Shown here: in pieces, positions 8,528 through 16,017 of the stretch | How the letters are laid out: every line of letters begins with the position of its first letter | Numbering within the stretch: position 1 is the stretch's first letter | DNA from: Ignavibacteriota bacterium | GTDB lineage: Bacteria; Bacteroidota; Ignavibacteria; Palsa-1295 | Reading direction: 5' to 3' | DNA length: 64,000 bases | Assembly (NCBI GenBank): GCA_003151825.1 | Contig: PLYO01000042.1 | Span: 24,438-88,437, forward strand | Translations under genes and position numbers: made by a program | Notes under the pieces: model-generated | What the model saw: only the letters and a program-made list of their open reading frames with translations | Told to the model about the DNA's origin: nothing | Database searches by the model: none

Positions 8528-9712
8528 ATGACAAAAACGGTTGGTATTCTGGGAGCGGCTAAGGCAAGGCAGCCATTCATGATTGCCTTGAGCCTTCTTA
8601 TTTTAACTTTTTTTTATGGTTGTGGCGGCAATTCAGTTAGAACTTTTTCTATCGAAGAAGTAGATCGTTTTTTGAATTCTGATCATGGTCCGATAGTTTT
8701 TGACCGCTCAGATTCGAGGGATACTTCAAGATGGGAGTGGGTGGATTCTCTCGACAAAAATGGTATGACTCTTACTTGGAGATCGAAGCCTTCACGCACA
8801 ATTTTAGGCTCGGACAGCTCTTCGTCGGCCAAATGGCTCCATATGCGTGAAACGATGACTTATGACTCGATCCCAAACGTTGCGGAATGCTACGAGGGAA
8901 GATTGAGCATTAATTCAAGATTGAAGATTCTCTATCATCTAAACTTTTTGAGATCCCTTCATAACTTGGATCCATTGCTTTATAATTGTGACGATGATCT
9001 CTTTGCTCAACGCGGTGCACTTATAATGGCAGCGAATAACGAAAGAGGACTCAATCACTTTCCAGATACTTCCTGGCATTGCTGGACACCCGAGGGGGCT
9101 AACGGTACTGCTCAAAGCTGTTTGGCAACAGAAGGCTTTTTCGATGATGAGTTTATGACTGCTGGCGTGTTCATCACTGAATGGCTTATCGATCTAGGCA
9201 GTGATCCCGTAGGACACAGGCGCTGGCTTCTTGATCCTTTTGCTAGAACAGTCGCTTTTGGCCGTATTGACCTGCCCAAGATTTACAAGAATGGAACCAG
9301 TGCGAGCTTTGGAGCCCTTTTGATCCGCGATGACGATGTGCTTGCATCCCCGCTCAAAGTGCAGTATGTTGCATATCCATTCAAGGACTACCCCGCAGCC
9401 CTCTTCGACAAAGAGTGGTTCGCTTCGTTTAGTGTTGTCGCTGACAGTGTAAATTACTGGAATAACAATTCCGTTGATTTTAGCCATTCGACTATTGCTA
9501 TCAGCGATGAGAATGCTGACTCCGTTGCTGTAACCTCCATTGAGTATGATAATCAAAGTTATGGACTGCCCAACTCCCTGCAATGGAAGATGAAAGCGCT
9601 AAAGGTTGGTAGAAAATATGATGTAGGGATAAGGAATGTTCAGATTGATGGAGTCTCCCATAGTTATGGGTACTGGTTTCGCTTGACTAAGGATCATCCA
9701 ATTCCCTATTGA
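8528..9712 (+). CDS. CAP/SCP-superfamily lipoprotein
   Basis: A 394-residue protein with a lipoprotein leader whose lipobox cysteine is C32 (FFYGC). The region of about residues 130-245 has the features of bacterial CAP (SCP/PR1) domains: a helix LNFLRSLHNLDPLLYN, the motif GLNHFPDTSWHCWTPEG, and GSDPVGHRRWLLDP, which carries the conserved histidine and the GHRRW block. CAP domains bind sterols, lipids or metal, or act as adhesion modules; the bacterial role is poorly known. The remaining C-terminal part is beta-rich. It probably sits on the cell surface next to the LamG protein encoded downstream. Confidence 0.82.
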   Translation: MTKTVGILGAAKARQPFMIALSLLILTFFYGCGGNSVRTFSIEEVDRFLNSDHGPIVFDRSDSRDTSRWEWVDSLDKNGMTLTWRSKPSRTILGSDSSSSAKWLHMRETMTYDSIPNVAECYEGRLSINSRLKILYHLNFLRSLHNLDPLLYNCDDDLFAQRGALIMAANNERGLNHFPDTSWHCWTPEGANGTAQSCLATEGFFDDEFMTAGVFITEWLIDLGSDPVGHRRWLLDPFARTVAFGRIDLPKIYKNGTSASFGALLIRDDDVLASPLKVQYVAYPFKDYPAALFDKEWFASFSVVADSVNYWNNNSVDFSHSTIAISDENADSVAVTSIEYDNQSYGLPNSLQWKMKALKVGRKYDVGIRNVQIDGVSHSYGYWFRLTKDHPIPY

Positions 9713-9751
9713 CTTATATGCACTCAAGAATTTATCAACAACATTCGTACC

Positions 9752-11218
9752 ATGAACAACAAAAATCGTTACCACTCTTTCTGGAACACCTTAATTCTGG
9801 TGATGCTGGCTGGAACTATAGTTTTCTTTTCACGAATTTTTGCCTACGCCGACAATTCGAAAGTTTCGCATTTTCATACTTCAGACTCAACGAAGGCGAA
9901 ACCTCAGCCGAGTAGCACAATAATTCAGTCTGGGGCCGAAGTCCCGAGAAATGCAATTGCTGGCCTTATCGCTTATTACCCATTCAATGGCAATGCGAAT
10001 GACGAAAGCGGGAACGGTTATAACGGAGTTGTTCACGGAAGTGTGACCTTGATAGCGGATCGATTCGGAAATCCTAACAGTGCCTATCAATTTTCAGGAT
10101 CAGGCTTCATCGACCTTGCCAATACGAGCGGTTTAAACTTTGCGACGGGTGGTTTTTCAGTGTGTGCATGGACAAGCTTCACAAGTGTCAATGATGAGGC
10201 AATTGTTGTCAAGCACAATCCGTGCGGAATCAATAATGGCTACGGCCTTGGCGCTGGAAGATATGTGCGCAACGCGATTTCATTCATTACTCCGGGTGGC
10301 AGGTGTGGTGGAACAGATAGAATCAATACGCCGAAAGCATACAACGACGGTATGTGGCATTTTGCTGTGGGTACTTACGATGGCACAACTTCGAGGCTTT
10401 ATGTTGACGGTGTCTACATCACTTCTTGTAGCAGCCCATACGGACAGAAAGCTATTGGCGACATTTTAGTCGGTAGAGCAGGTACATGCGGGATGTTTCA
10501 TGGAAAAATCGACGACATTCGAATATACAATAGATCATTGAGCGTTTCTGAGATTCAATCGCTCTACAATGATGGTGGCTATCATCCCATTAACGTTTCA
10601 ACCGATTTATCTTCTGGTTTCAGCGATTTGGTCGATCTACGGGTTGTTTCTTCTCTTCCGGGTCAAAATCCATCGGGAGCAAGCATGGTTACTCTTGAGA
10701 TAAAAAATAAGTCTGATTGGTGGATCGACGTTGACGTGTTTGCACATTCCGGGAATAACATTTCCATAGCCAAACTTCTTCAACCAGGCGATCTTGCAAA
10801 CACAACAATCCTTGTCGCTAAGGGAAATCCGACCACCCTCATAATTTCGGGTTTGTCGGATAAAACTCGTTTGGTAAACGACATAAATTGTCTCTGGGTT
10901 GGTGCACTCGGTGCCCCAGCAAACTCAGTCCCTAATGGGCTAGAATGGTTACGCGACCAAATTTCTGGAATAACAGCCGACTATCTTACTACACATCCAG
11001 AGGTCGTAGTTAATGCTTTGTCAGATGCTGGTATTGAGTCTGCACAGACTACGCTCACGCAATTCAACGCCGCGCAAGATTTCTTCGGATTCGTTTCGCA
11101 AGGTCTGAAAATTTATGGACTTGCTGGAGAAATTCTTAACCTTCCTGGGCGCCTCCGGGCGATGCAACAATGGAATGAGCTTACCTTCAAACCAACCGCA
11201 ACGCTTTCTATCCAATAA
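9752..11218 (+). CDS. Secreted protein with a LamG/concanavalin-like domain
   Basis: A 488-residue exported protein with an N-terminal hydrophobic signal (residues about 12-32). Residues about 70-278 form a LamG-like jelly roll: it opens GLIAYYPFNGNANDESGNG, continues through WHFAVGTYDGTTSRLYVDG, and closes with GKIDDIRIYNRSLSVSEIQSLY, the standard LamGL signature. The C-terminal 200 residues are of unknown type. LamG domains usually bind sugars or proteins at the cell surface. It follows the CAP lipoprotein gene by 39 bases and may be co-transcribed. Confidence 0.87.
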   Translation: MNNKNRYHSFWNTLILVMLAGTIVFFSRIFAYADNSKVSHFHTSDSTKAKPQPSSTIIQSGAEVPRNAIAGLIAYYPFNGNANDESGNGYNGVVHGSVTLIADRFGNPNSAYQFSGSGFIDLANTSGLNFATGGFSVCAWTSFTSVNDEAIVVKHNPCGINNGYGLGAGRYVRNAISFITPGGRCGGTDRINTPKAYNDGMWHFAVGTYDGTTSRLYVDGVYITSCSSPYGQKAIGDILVGRAGTCGMFHGKIDDIRIYNRSLSVSEIQSLYNDGGYHPINVSTDLSSGFSDLVDLRVVSSLPGQNPSGASMVTLEIKNKSDWWIDVDVFAHSGNNISIAKLLQPGDLANTTILVAKGNPTTLIISGLSDKTRLVNDINCLWVGALGAPANSVPNGLEWLRDQISGITADYLTTHPEVVVNALSDAGIESAQTTLTQFNAAQDFFGFVSQGLKIYGLAGEILNLPGRLRAMQQWNELTFKPTATLSIQ

Positions 11219-11245
11219 GCGGTTCGGGAAGTTTTTGTAAGTAGG

Positions 11246-11644
11246 TTAACTGCATTCGAAATATTGCCTCGACTGGAACCATTCTGGGAAAGCAAAAGAT
11301 GCAAACAATGCCCGAGCCCGTCGACCAGTATTCTCGATGTCGGTCGGTGTCAACTTGTCTATTGCAATGTATTCCGTGGTCAAATGTTCTGCTCCATATT
11401 TGGAGGAAGTTGAATAATGTGCATTACCAGCGAGGTATAATCCCCCCTCCTCATCCCGACTCTTTGTAACTTTAAGACCCCATGACAACGCTCGATCATC
11501 TTTTTTGAAAGTGAACTCTATATAAGGTATGGTTCCATTAGAACGAATCCGTGCTGGGTGGTTGGGACTGCCTTCCTCGTGTTCCTTCTTAAGGCGCTCA
11601 AAGGTCGGAAGAATAACCTGCTCAAGGCATTCGGAAAAAGTCAT
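11246..11644 (-). CDS. Hypothetical protein
   Basis: A 132-residue soluble protein starting at ATG 11644, convergent with the LamG gene. Alternating charged and aromatic stretches (PYIEFTFKKDDRALSWGLKVTK) suggest a mixed alpha/beta fold. I recognise no family. It lies at the edge of the AT-rich accessory block. Confidence 0.6.
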   Translation of the reverse strand: MTFSECLEQVILPTFERLKKEHEEGSPNHPARIRSNGTIPYIEFTFKKDDRALSWGLKVTKSRDEEGGLYLAGNAHYSTSSKYGAEHLTTEYIAIDKLTPTDIENTGRRARALFASFAFPEWFQSRQYFECS

Positions 11645-11721
11645 ATTCGCCGAACGCCCGAATTCCTACAGTCGTTCAATTCGCACTTGCGAGCGATGGT
11701 GGTGCTTCCATAACACAAAAA

Positions 11722-11815
11722 CCCCGGACTCACGTCCGGGGCTGCAAAAACACCGTTCCTACCGGGGCTGTCGGGCTGGAAGCGCCGACCCTTCGGCAAG
11801 CTCAGGGCAGGCTCT
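11722..11815. repeat. Cluster of GC-rich palindromic repeats
   Basis: Three elements in tandem: a hairpin CCCCGGACT..AGTCCGGGG type (11722-11741), a GTCGGGCTGGAAGC element (about 11770-11789) also present near 48383-48402 and, inverted, near 58211-58230, and an element of about 27 bases (about 11788-11815) that is the inverse of the one at about 7479-7506. The block lies downstream of the HEPN gene. Confidence 0.8.
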
Positions 11816-11828
11816 ACGCGGATATCAC

Positions 11829-12227
11829 TTACAACGGCAATTCATCCGGTAGATCGAGCGCAGCGAGCACACTCTTTCGCATTTTTCTGCAAATGCGGAT
11901 TGCATTTCCAGCAAGTTCTTTCGTTGCGATGCTTCCTGGATAGCGAGCCTCGATAGCATACGAAGTTAGCCGGGCAGACTCATCGATAAACTGTTCCCAC
12001 TCCGGTTCGAACTCAGAGCCGAGGTTCAGCAGCCTACGAATATCATGCGTCTTCGAAAATTCAATCTCATGCTCGAAAAGATATGCTTTAAGCATTTTCT
12101 CGACACATTGTTGTGCATGAAAACACACACCGGCATAATTCGGACGGGTTCTCGCTCGATACTCTCGCGTCATCGTGGCGAAATCATCTTCGGCCTTATT
12201 TACCCACTCAAGCGTTACGGGCTTCAT
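11829..12227 (-). CDS. HEPN-domain protein of a HEPN/MNT pair
   Basis: About 132 residues from the ATG at 12227, which overlaps the 3' end of the MNT gene by 20 bases. The core NYAGVCFHAQQCVEKMLKAYL is the signature of the large HEPN family, and SYAIEARYPG is the later conserved block. HEPN partners of minimal nucleotidyltransferases are usually RNases and act as the toxin. I do not see an R-x4-6-H RNase motif in the C-terminal half, so this copy may be inactive or may act as a nucleotide-binding partner only. Gene order and overlap with the MNT gene indicate one operon. Confidence 0.85.
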   Translation of the reverse strand: MKPVTLEWVNKAEDDFATMTREYRARTRPNYAGVCFHAQQCVEKMLKAYLFEHEIEFSKTHDIRRLLNLGSEFEPEWEQFIDESARLTSYAIEARYPGSIATKELAGNAIRICRKMRKSVLAALDLPDELPL

Positions 12228-12525
12228 AGAGTACTTGGCCCTTTGCGACAAGATCGCGGAAAAAATAATCGTTCAGCATTATCCTCTCCTGCACTTCGGA
12301 AGCCTTTCGCACCAGAAGATCGCAAGAAAAATCCGGATTAATAGAAGAGAGGATTTCGGCAGCTTTATGAGGTGCGGGACCATCGTAGTCCATTACTACT
12401 AGCACATCGACATCGGAGTCCTTCCCAGCATTACCATTCGCCTGCGACCCAAAAAGAATTATCTTCTCGGGCGAAAACCGGAGTGCAATTTGATCGGAGA
12501 ATTTTCGGATTTCGCTCTGAGTCAT
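12208..12525 (-). CDS. Minimal nucleotidyltransferase (MNT) of a HEPN/MNT pair
   Basis: A 105-residue nucleotidyltransferase-fold protein. It carries the complete GSx10DxD catalytic motif (G26-S27, D38-V39-D40) within FGSQANGNAGKDSDVDVLV. In characterised HEPN/MNT systems the MNT acts as antitoxin by adding AMP groups to the HEPN toxin. It is the upstream gene and its end overlaps the HEPN start. The pair lies beside a Dam methylase remnant and several repeats, which suggests a mobile or accessory origin. Confidence 0.88.
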   Translation of the reverse strand: MTQSEIRKFSDQIALRFSPEKIILFGSQANGNAGKDSDVDVLVVMDYDGPAPHKAAEILSSINPDFSCDLLVRKASEVQERIMLNDYFFRDLVAKGQVLYEARNA

Positions 12526-12590
12526 ATTGTAATAATGATTACAGATGGAATAGAATTCCTTCGTTCAAGAAAATGATTCTGGCGGCGCGT

Positions 12591-12827
12591 TCAGCAATTG
12601 TTTGCAATAAGCTCGCCATTTGCGTCGCCGAGCATTCCACGTTCCGGCTGAACGAAAAAAAACATTGCGCCACCGCCCACGAACGGCTCGATGTAATTTT
12701 TAAAATCGTTCGGAACGACTTTTGAGAGTACGGGGAGCAAGCTACTCTTTCCGCCAGCCCACTTGAGGATTGGCCGAGCGGTTCTTCGCGCGGTGATAGT
12801 TTCAAAATCTAATTGTGCTAAAGCCAT
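12591..12827 (-). pseudogene. Truncated Dam-type adenine DNA methyltransferase
   Basis: Only the first 78 residues of a Dam-family methylase are open. They contain the SAM-binding motif I region PILKWAGGKSSLL and the following YIEPFVGGGAMFF, then QPERGMLGDANGELI, where full-length enzymes continue for about 200 more residues with the catalytic DPPY. Here the frame stops directly after ELIANNC and the following sequence shows no homology in any frame. The catalytic motif is therefore missing and the gene should be dead. It may be the residue of a lost restriction-modification or orphan methylase gene. Confidence 0.8.
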
Positions 12828-12925
12828 TGTTCTATTCTATGACACGTTTCATTGCGACATGGTGCCCGTAGTTATTCACATAATATAATACAATTTCTTA
12901 GCACCCTTCCTAAAAAACGCAAAAA

Positions 12926-12945
12926 CCCCGGGCTTACGCCCGGGG
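12926..12945. terminator. GC-rich hairpin downstream of ftsZ
   Basis: A perfect palindromic stem (CCCCGGGC..GCCCGGGG) with a short loop. It lies 39 bases beyond the ftsZ stop on the minus strand, with a T-run on that strand just past it (the AAAAA at 12921-12925). It belongs to the same repeat type as 11722-11741 and 48313-48332 and can act as the terminator of the dcw operon. Confidence 0.6.
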
Positions 12946-12983
12946 CTATAATTACGCTACCACGAATTCGAAAGAATCCCGCT

Positions 12984-14543
12984 TCAATCCATGATCCTCT
13001 TCAAGAACGCCGGCCTGTCATCGCGATCCTTTTGGGGCGCTGCGATGCGGTCGGTCATGCTCGTGGCGGTTGCTCCAACAAGTTCCGGTTCCTCGGCGCC
13101 TTCATCGATGGGCGGGAGCGAAATGCCGCGGCGGAGATAGGCGGGCTGGTCATAGTCCTTGAGGTCGCGCGGTCCGCTGGGAACGTGCCGGGAATCGGTG
13201 CGCGGAGTGAGGCGTGAGATCTGTCCGGCATGTTCTCTCACGCCATCCCGTTCGGCGGGGGAAATAGGCCCCTCGGTGCTTGCGCTTCGCATAGAAGCGC
13301 GTTCGAAGGTTTCGTGTCCATCTTTTTCGGTAAGGGTTCCGCGCGGCACATACATCCGCTCGATCTTCGGAAGCGGCATGGCTTCTTCGCCGATCTCCGT
13401 CATGCTGTTCTCGCGACCTCTCCCAGCATCGCCGACGATGCGCCCCTCTCCTTGGAAAGGAGAGGGGTTCTCATCTTCCACCGGCTGCAAAATACGTTCG
13501 ACGCGCGGCTTGGGTTTTCCATTCTCAGCGGAGTCGCGGGCGGGAAGCATGGTGCTACGTGGAGAAATTCCGCCATTGTATTTCGGTTTGGAATTAAATC
13601 CCGTGGCGATCACTGTAACCATAATTTCCTCATCCATCGAGTCATCGAGCACGGCGCCGAAAATAATGTTCGCGTCGTCGCCGGCAGCATCGTGAACGAT
13701 TTGTGTCGCTTCGCTCACTTCGAGCAATGACATCGAGCGTCCGCCCGTGATATTGACAAGCACACCCTGCGCGCCCTGAATCTTTACGCCCTCAAGCAAC
13801 GGCGAAGCGATCGCCTGTTCGGCCGCAATAGCAGCGCGGTGTTCGCCGCGTCCAATGCCGGAACCCATGATGGCGTCGCCCATTTCGCGCATGACGGTTC
13901 TTACATCCGCGAAATCCACATTGATGTAACCGTGCCGCGTGATAAGTTCCGAAATTCCGCGCGTCGCGTTGTAAAGCACTTGATTGGCAAGCGAAAATCC
14001 GTCGAGGAACGAAGTTCCGTTCTCGACGAGCGCGAGCAATTTTTGATTTGGTATGACGATGAGCGTATCGACGTTCTGACGAAGTTCCTCGATGCCCTCC
14101 TCGGCTTGCTTCGCGCGGCGTTTGCCTTCGAACTGAAACGGCTTCGTCACAATGCCGACAACGAGCGCGCCCGCTGCTTTCGCGATGCCCGCAACCGTTG
14201 CCGCGCCGCCGGTTCCCGTGCCGCCGCCCATGCCGGCCGTAACGAAAACCATATCGCACGAGGCGATCATGCGCCCGATTTCTTCATGGTCTTCCTCCAC
14301 GGCTCTGCGCCCGATTTCGGGATCGGCGCCGGCGCCGAGGCCTCTCGTTAGGTTTTTACCGATCTGCAATTTTATCGGCGCGGTGCTTTTTTCAAGCGCC
14401 TGCACGTCGGTATTGAGGACGCAAAATTCCACGCCTTCGAGTCCTTTGTTAATCATCGAGTTCACTGCGTTCGATCCGCCGCCGCCGATGCCGACGATCC
14501 TGATCTTCGCGCCATATTCCTGTTTGGTGTCGAGTTCTATCAT
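12984..14543 (-). CDS. ftsZ: Cell division GTPase FtsZ
   Basis: About 519 residues from the ATG at 14543 (MIELDTKQEY). A longer reading from TTG 14618 would add only repeat-encoded residues. The tubulin signature GGGTGTGG is at 106-113. FtsZ forms the division ring and is tethered by FtsA. The protein is longer than usual because of a long linker. Part of this linker (around NPSPFQGEG and DAGRGRE) is encoded by an inserted palindromic repeat (about 13416-13470). Two sequences resemble the conserved C-terminal peptide: DQPAYLRR (465-472) and DRPAFLKR (509-516, at the very end). It is the last gene of the dcw operon. Confidence 0.97.
   Translation of the reverse strand: MIELDTKQEYGAKIRIVGIGGGGSNAVNSMINKGLEGVEFCVLNTDVQALEKSTAPIKLQIGKNLTRGLGAGADPEIGRRAVEEDHEEIGRMIASCDMVFVTAGMGGGTGTGGAATVAGIAKAAGALVVGIVTKPFQFEGKRRAKQAEEGIEELRQNVDTLIVIPNQKLLALVENGTSFLDGFSLANQVLYNATRGISELITRHGYINVDFADVRTVMREMGDAIMGSGIGRGEHRAAIAAEQAIASPLLEGVKIQGAQGVLVNITGGRSMSLLEVSEATQIVHDAAGDDANIIFGAVLDDSMDEEIMVTVIATGFNSKPKYNGGISPRSTMLPARDSAENGKPKPRVERILQPVEDENPSPFQGEGRIVGDAGRGRENSMTEIGEEAMPLPKIERMYVPRGTLTEKDGHETFERASMRSASTEGPISPAERDGVREHAGQISRLTPRTDSRHVPSGPRDLKDYDQPAYLRRGISLPPIDEGAEEPELVGATATSMTDRIAAPQKDRDDRPAFLKRIMD
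13416..13470. repeat. CCCCTCTCC palindrome inserted in frame in ftsZ
   Basis: Palindrome CCCCTCTCC/GGAGAGGGG at 13443-13467, preceded by an ACCTCTCCC half-site and by the 22-base element (13425-13446) also found at 7416-7437. It is translated within the disordered FtsZ linker without a frame break. Confidence 0.88.
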
Positions 14544-14547
14544 GTTT

Positions 14548-14680
14548 GTAAGTGCTAAAGTGCTAAGTGCTGAAGTGCTAAAGTTTAAATGCGATTGCTG
14601 TTGTGTGCTAAGAGCCAAGTTGTTAGTGCGGGATATTATCTAATCCTTAGCACTAAGCACTTTAGCACTTAGCACTTTCT
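14548..14680. repeat. AGTGCTAA tandem repeats forming an inverted pair between ftsA and ftsZ
   Basis: The ftsA-ftsZ gap is filled by tandem AAGTGCTAA units (about 14548-14581) and their reverse complement (about 14646-14680), separated by about 65 bases. In RNA this would fold into a long stem upstream of the ftsZ start. The same unit occurs in frame in xerD (61548-61606). Confidence 0.88.
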
Positions 14681-15998
14681 AAAGTTGTTCGAACCACTCC
14701 TTCATTCGGGAGAAAATGTTCCCAGCCTGGCCGTTCAGGCCGTGATCATCCTGAAATTCTGAAGTGGCTTCTGCTGGAACTTCTTCCTGCACGTAAGAGG
14801 CCGGCGCGTGGTGTTTGAATGCGTAGAGCACAAGGCCCACCGCCGTCGAAAACACCGGTGACTCGACTTCTTTGACGAGCCCCGCGCCAAAGCCCATCGG
14901 CATTCCAATCTTGACGGGCATCTGGAAAATTTCTTCGGCAAGTTCCCGTGTGCCGTTCGTCATCGAGCCGCCGCCCGTGAGCACCACGCCCGCCGAAAGA
15001 TGCCGCGCATAGCCGGAGCGCTTGATTTCAGCGAGTGCGAATTCTAAAATCTCTTCCATGCGTGGCTGAATGACCCGCGCGAGCACGGACTTTGCGATCT
15101 CTCGCGGTTTCCTTCCCGCAAGGCCCGGAAGCTGGATTACTTCGTCGCGTAAAATGTGCGAAACGACGGCGCATCCATATTCGCGCTTCAATCGTTCTGC
15201 CTGATCGCCCAAAATGCCGAGACCCTTGCGAACGTCGTCGGTAACTTTTTGTCCGGCAATACCGATGACGGCCGTGTGCCGAATGGTGCGTTCTTCGAAG
15301 ACGGCAATGTCTGTCGTGCCGCCGCCAATATCGACGAGCGCAACGCCCACTTCTTTTTCTTCATCGTCGAGCACGGCGTAACTCGATGCGAGCGGTTCGA
15401 GCACGATGTCGCGCACACGTATTCCCGCGCGCTCCACGCAATTATGAATGTTCTGCACCGCCGTCACAAGGCCGTTAATGATATGCACGCTCGCTTCCAA
15501 GCGCACGCCCGACATGCCGATCGGTTCGTAAATGCCGTCCTGACCGTCCACGATATATTCCTGTGGAATGACGTGGAGAATTTTACGATCTAAGGGTAAG
15601 TGAACTTTTTTCGTATCATCGATGAGGCGTTGAACATCGTCTTCGGTGATGGTTCGCTCGGCATTCGAGATGGTTACCACGCCGCGCGATTGAAACGATT
15701 GAATGTGATCGCCCGCAATGCCGACAACGACCTCGCGTATCTTCACACCAGACTGCGCCTCGGCCTCGGAGATTGCGCGCTCGATCGAACGGACGGTCTT
15801 CTCGATATTCGTTACGACGCCGCGCGAAAGCCCATCCGCCGGCGCGTGGCCTACGCCGAGGATCGTCATCGTGCGCGGCTCTCGAAGCGAGAGCGCCGCG
15901 ACGATGGCGCAGACTTTCGTCGTGCCCACATCCAAGCCGACAATAATGCGGCCAGGGTCGAGCGAGCTTGGCACGCCGATCATGGGCGCGGAATTCAT
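14679..15998 (-). CDS. ftsA: Cell division protein FtsA
   Basis: About 439 residues from the ATG at 15998, the first one after the ftsQ stop; upstream in-frame ATGs at 16052 and 16118 would overlap ftsQ and add a low-complexity leader. It has the actin-like ATPase fold: phosphate-1 motif IVGLDVGTTKVCAIV, the SHS2 1C domain, GVALVDIGGGTTDIAVF, and GVVLTGGGSMTNG. The C-terminus IFSRMKEWFEQL is an amphipathic helix of the kind that binds the membrane. FtsA anchors FtsZ filaments to the inner membrane. Its stop lies within the repeat that precedes ftsZ. Confidence 0.96.
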   Translation of the reverse strand: MNSAPMIGVPSSLDPGRIIVGLDVGTTKVCAIVAALSLREPRTMTILGVGHAPADGLSRGVVTNIEKTVRSIERAISEAEAQSGVKIREVVVGIAGDHIQSFQSRGVVTISNAERTITEDDVQRLIDDTKKVHLPLDRKILHVIPQEYIVDGQDGIYEPIGMSGVRLEASVHIINGLVTAVQNIHNCVERAGIRVRDIVLEPLASSYAVLDDEEKEVGVALVDIGGGTTDIAVFEERTIRHTAVIGIAGQKVTDDVRKGLGILGDQAERLKREYGCAVVSHILRDEVIQLPGLAGRKPREIAKSVLARVIQPRMEEILEFALAEIKRSGYARHLSAGVVLTGGGSMTNGTRELAEEIFQMPVKIGMPMGFGAGLVKEVESPVFSTAVGLVLYAFKHHAPASYVQEEVPAEATSEFQDDHGLNGQAGNIFSRMKEWFEQL

Positions 15999-16017
15999 GG
16001 GAGTGGAATAGGTAGAA

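Noticed and set aside
14544..14618. N-terminal extension of FtsZ from TTG 14618
   Set aside because: The extra 25 residues are encoded by the AGTGCTAA repeat and are unlike any FtsZ start; the ATG at 14543 gives the normal opening.
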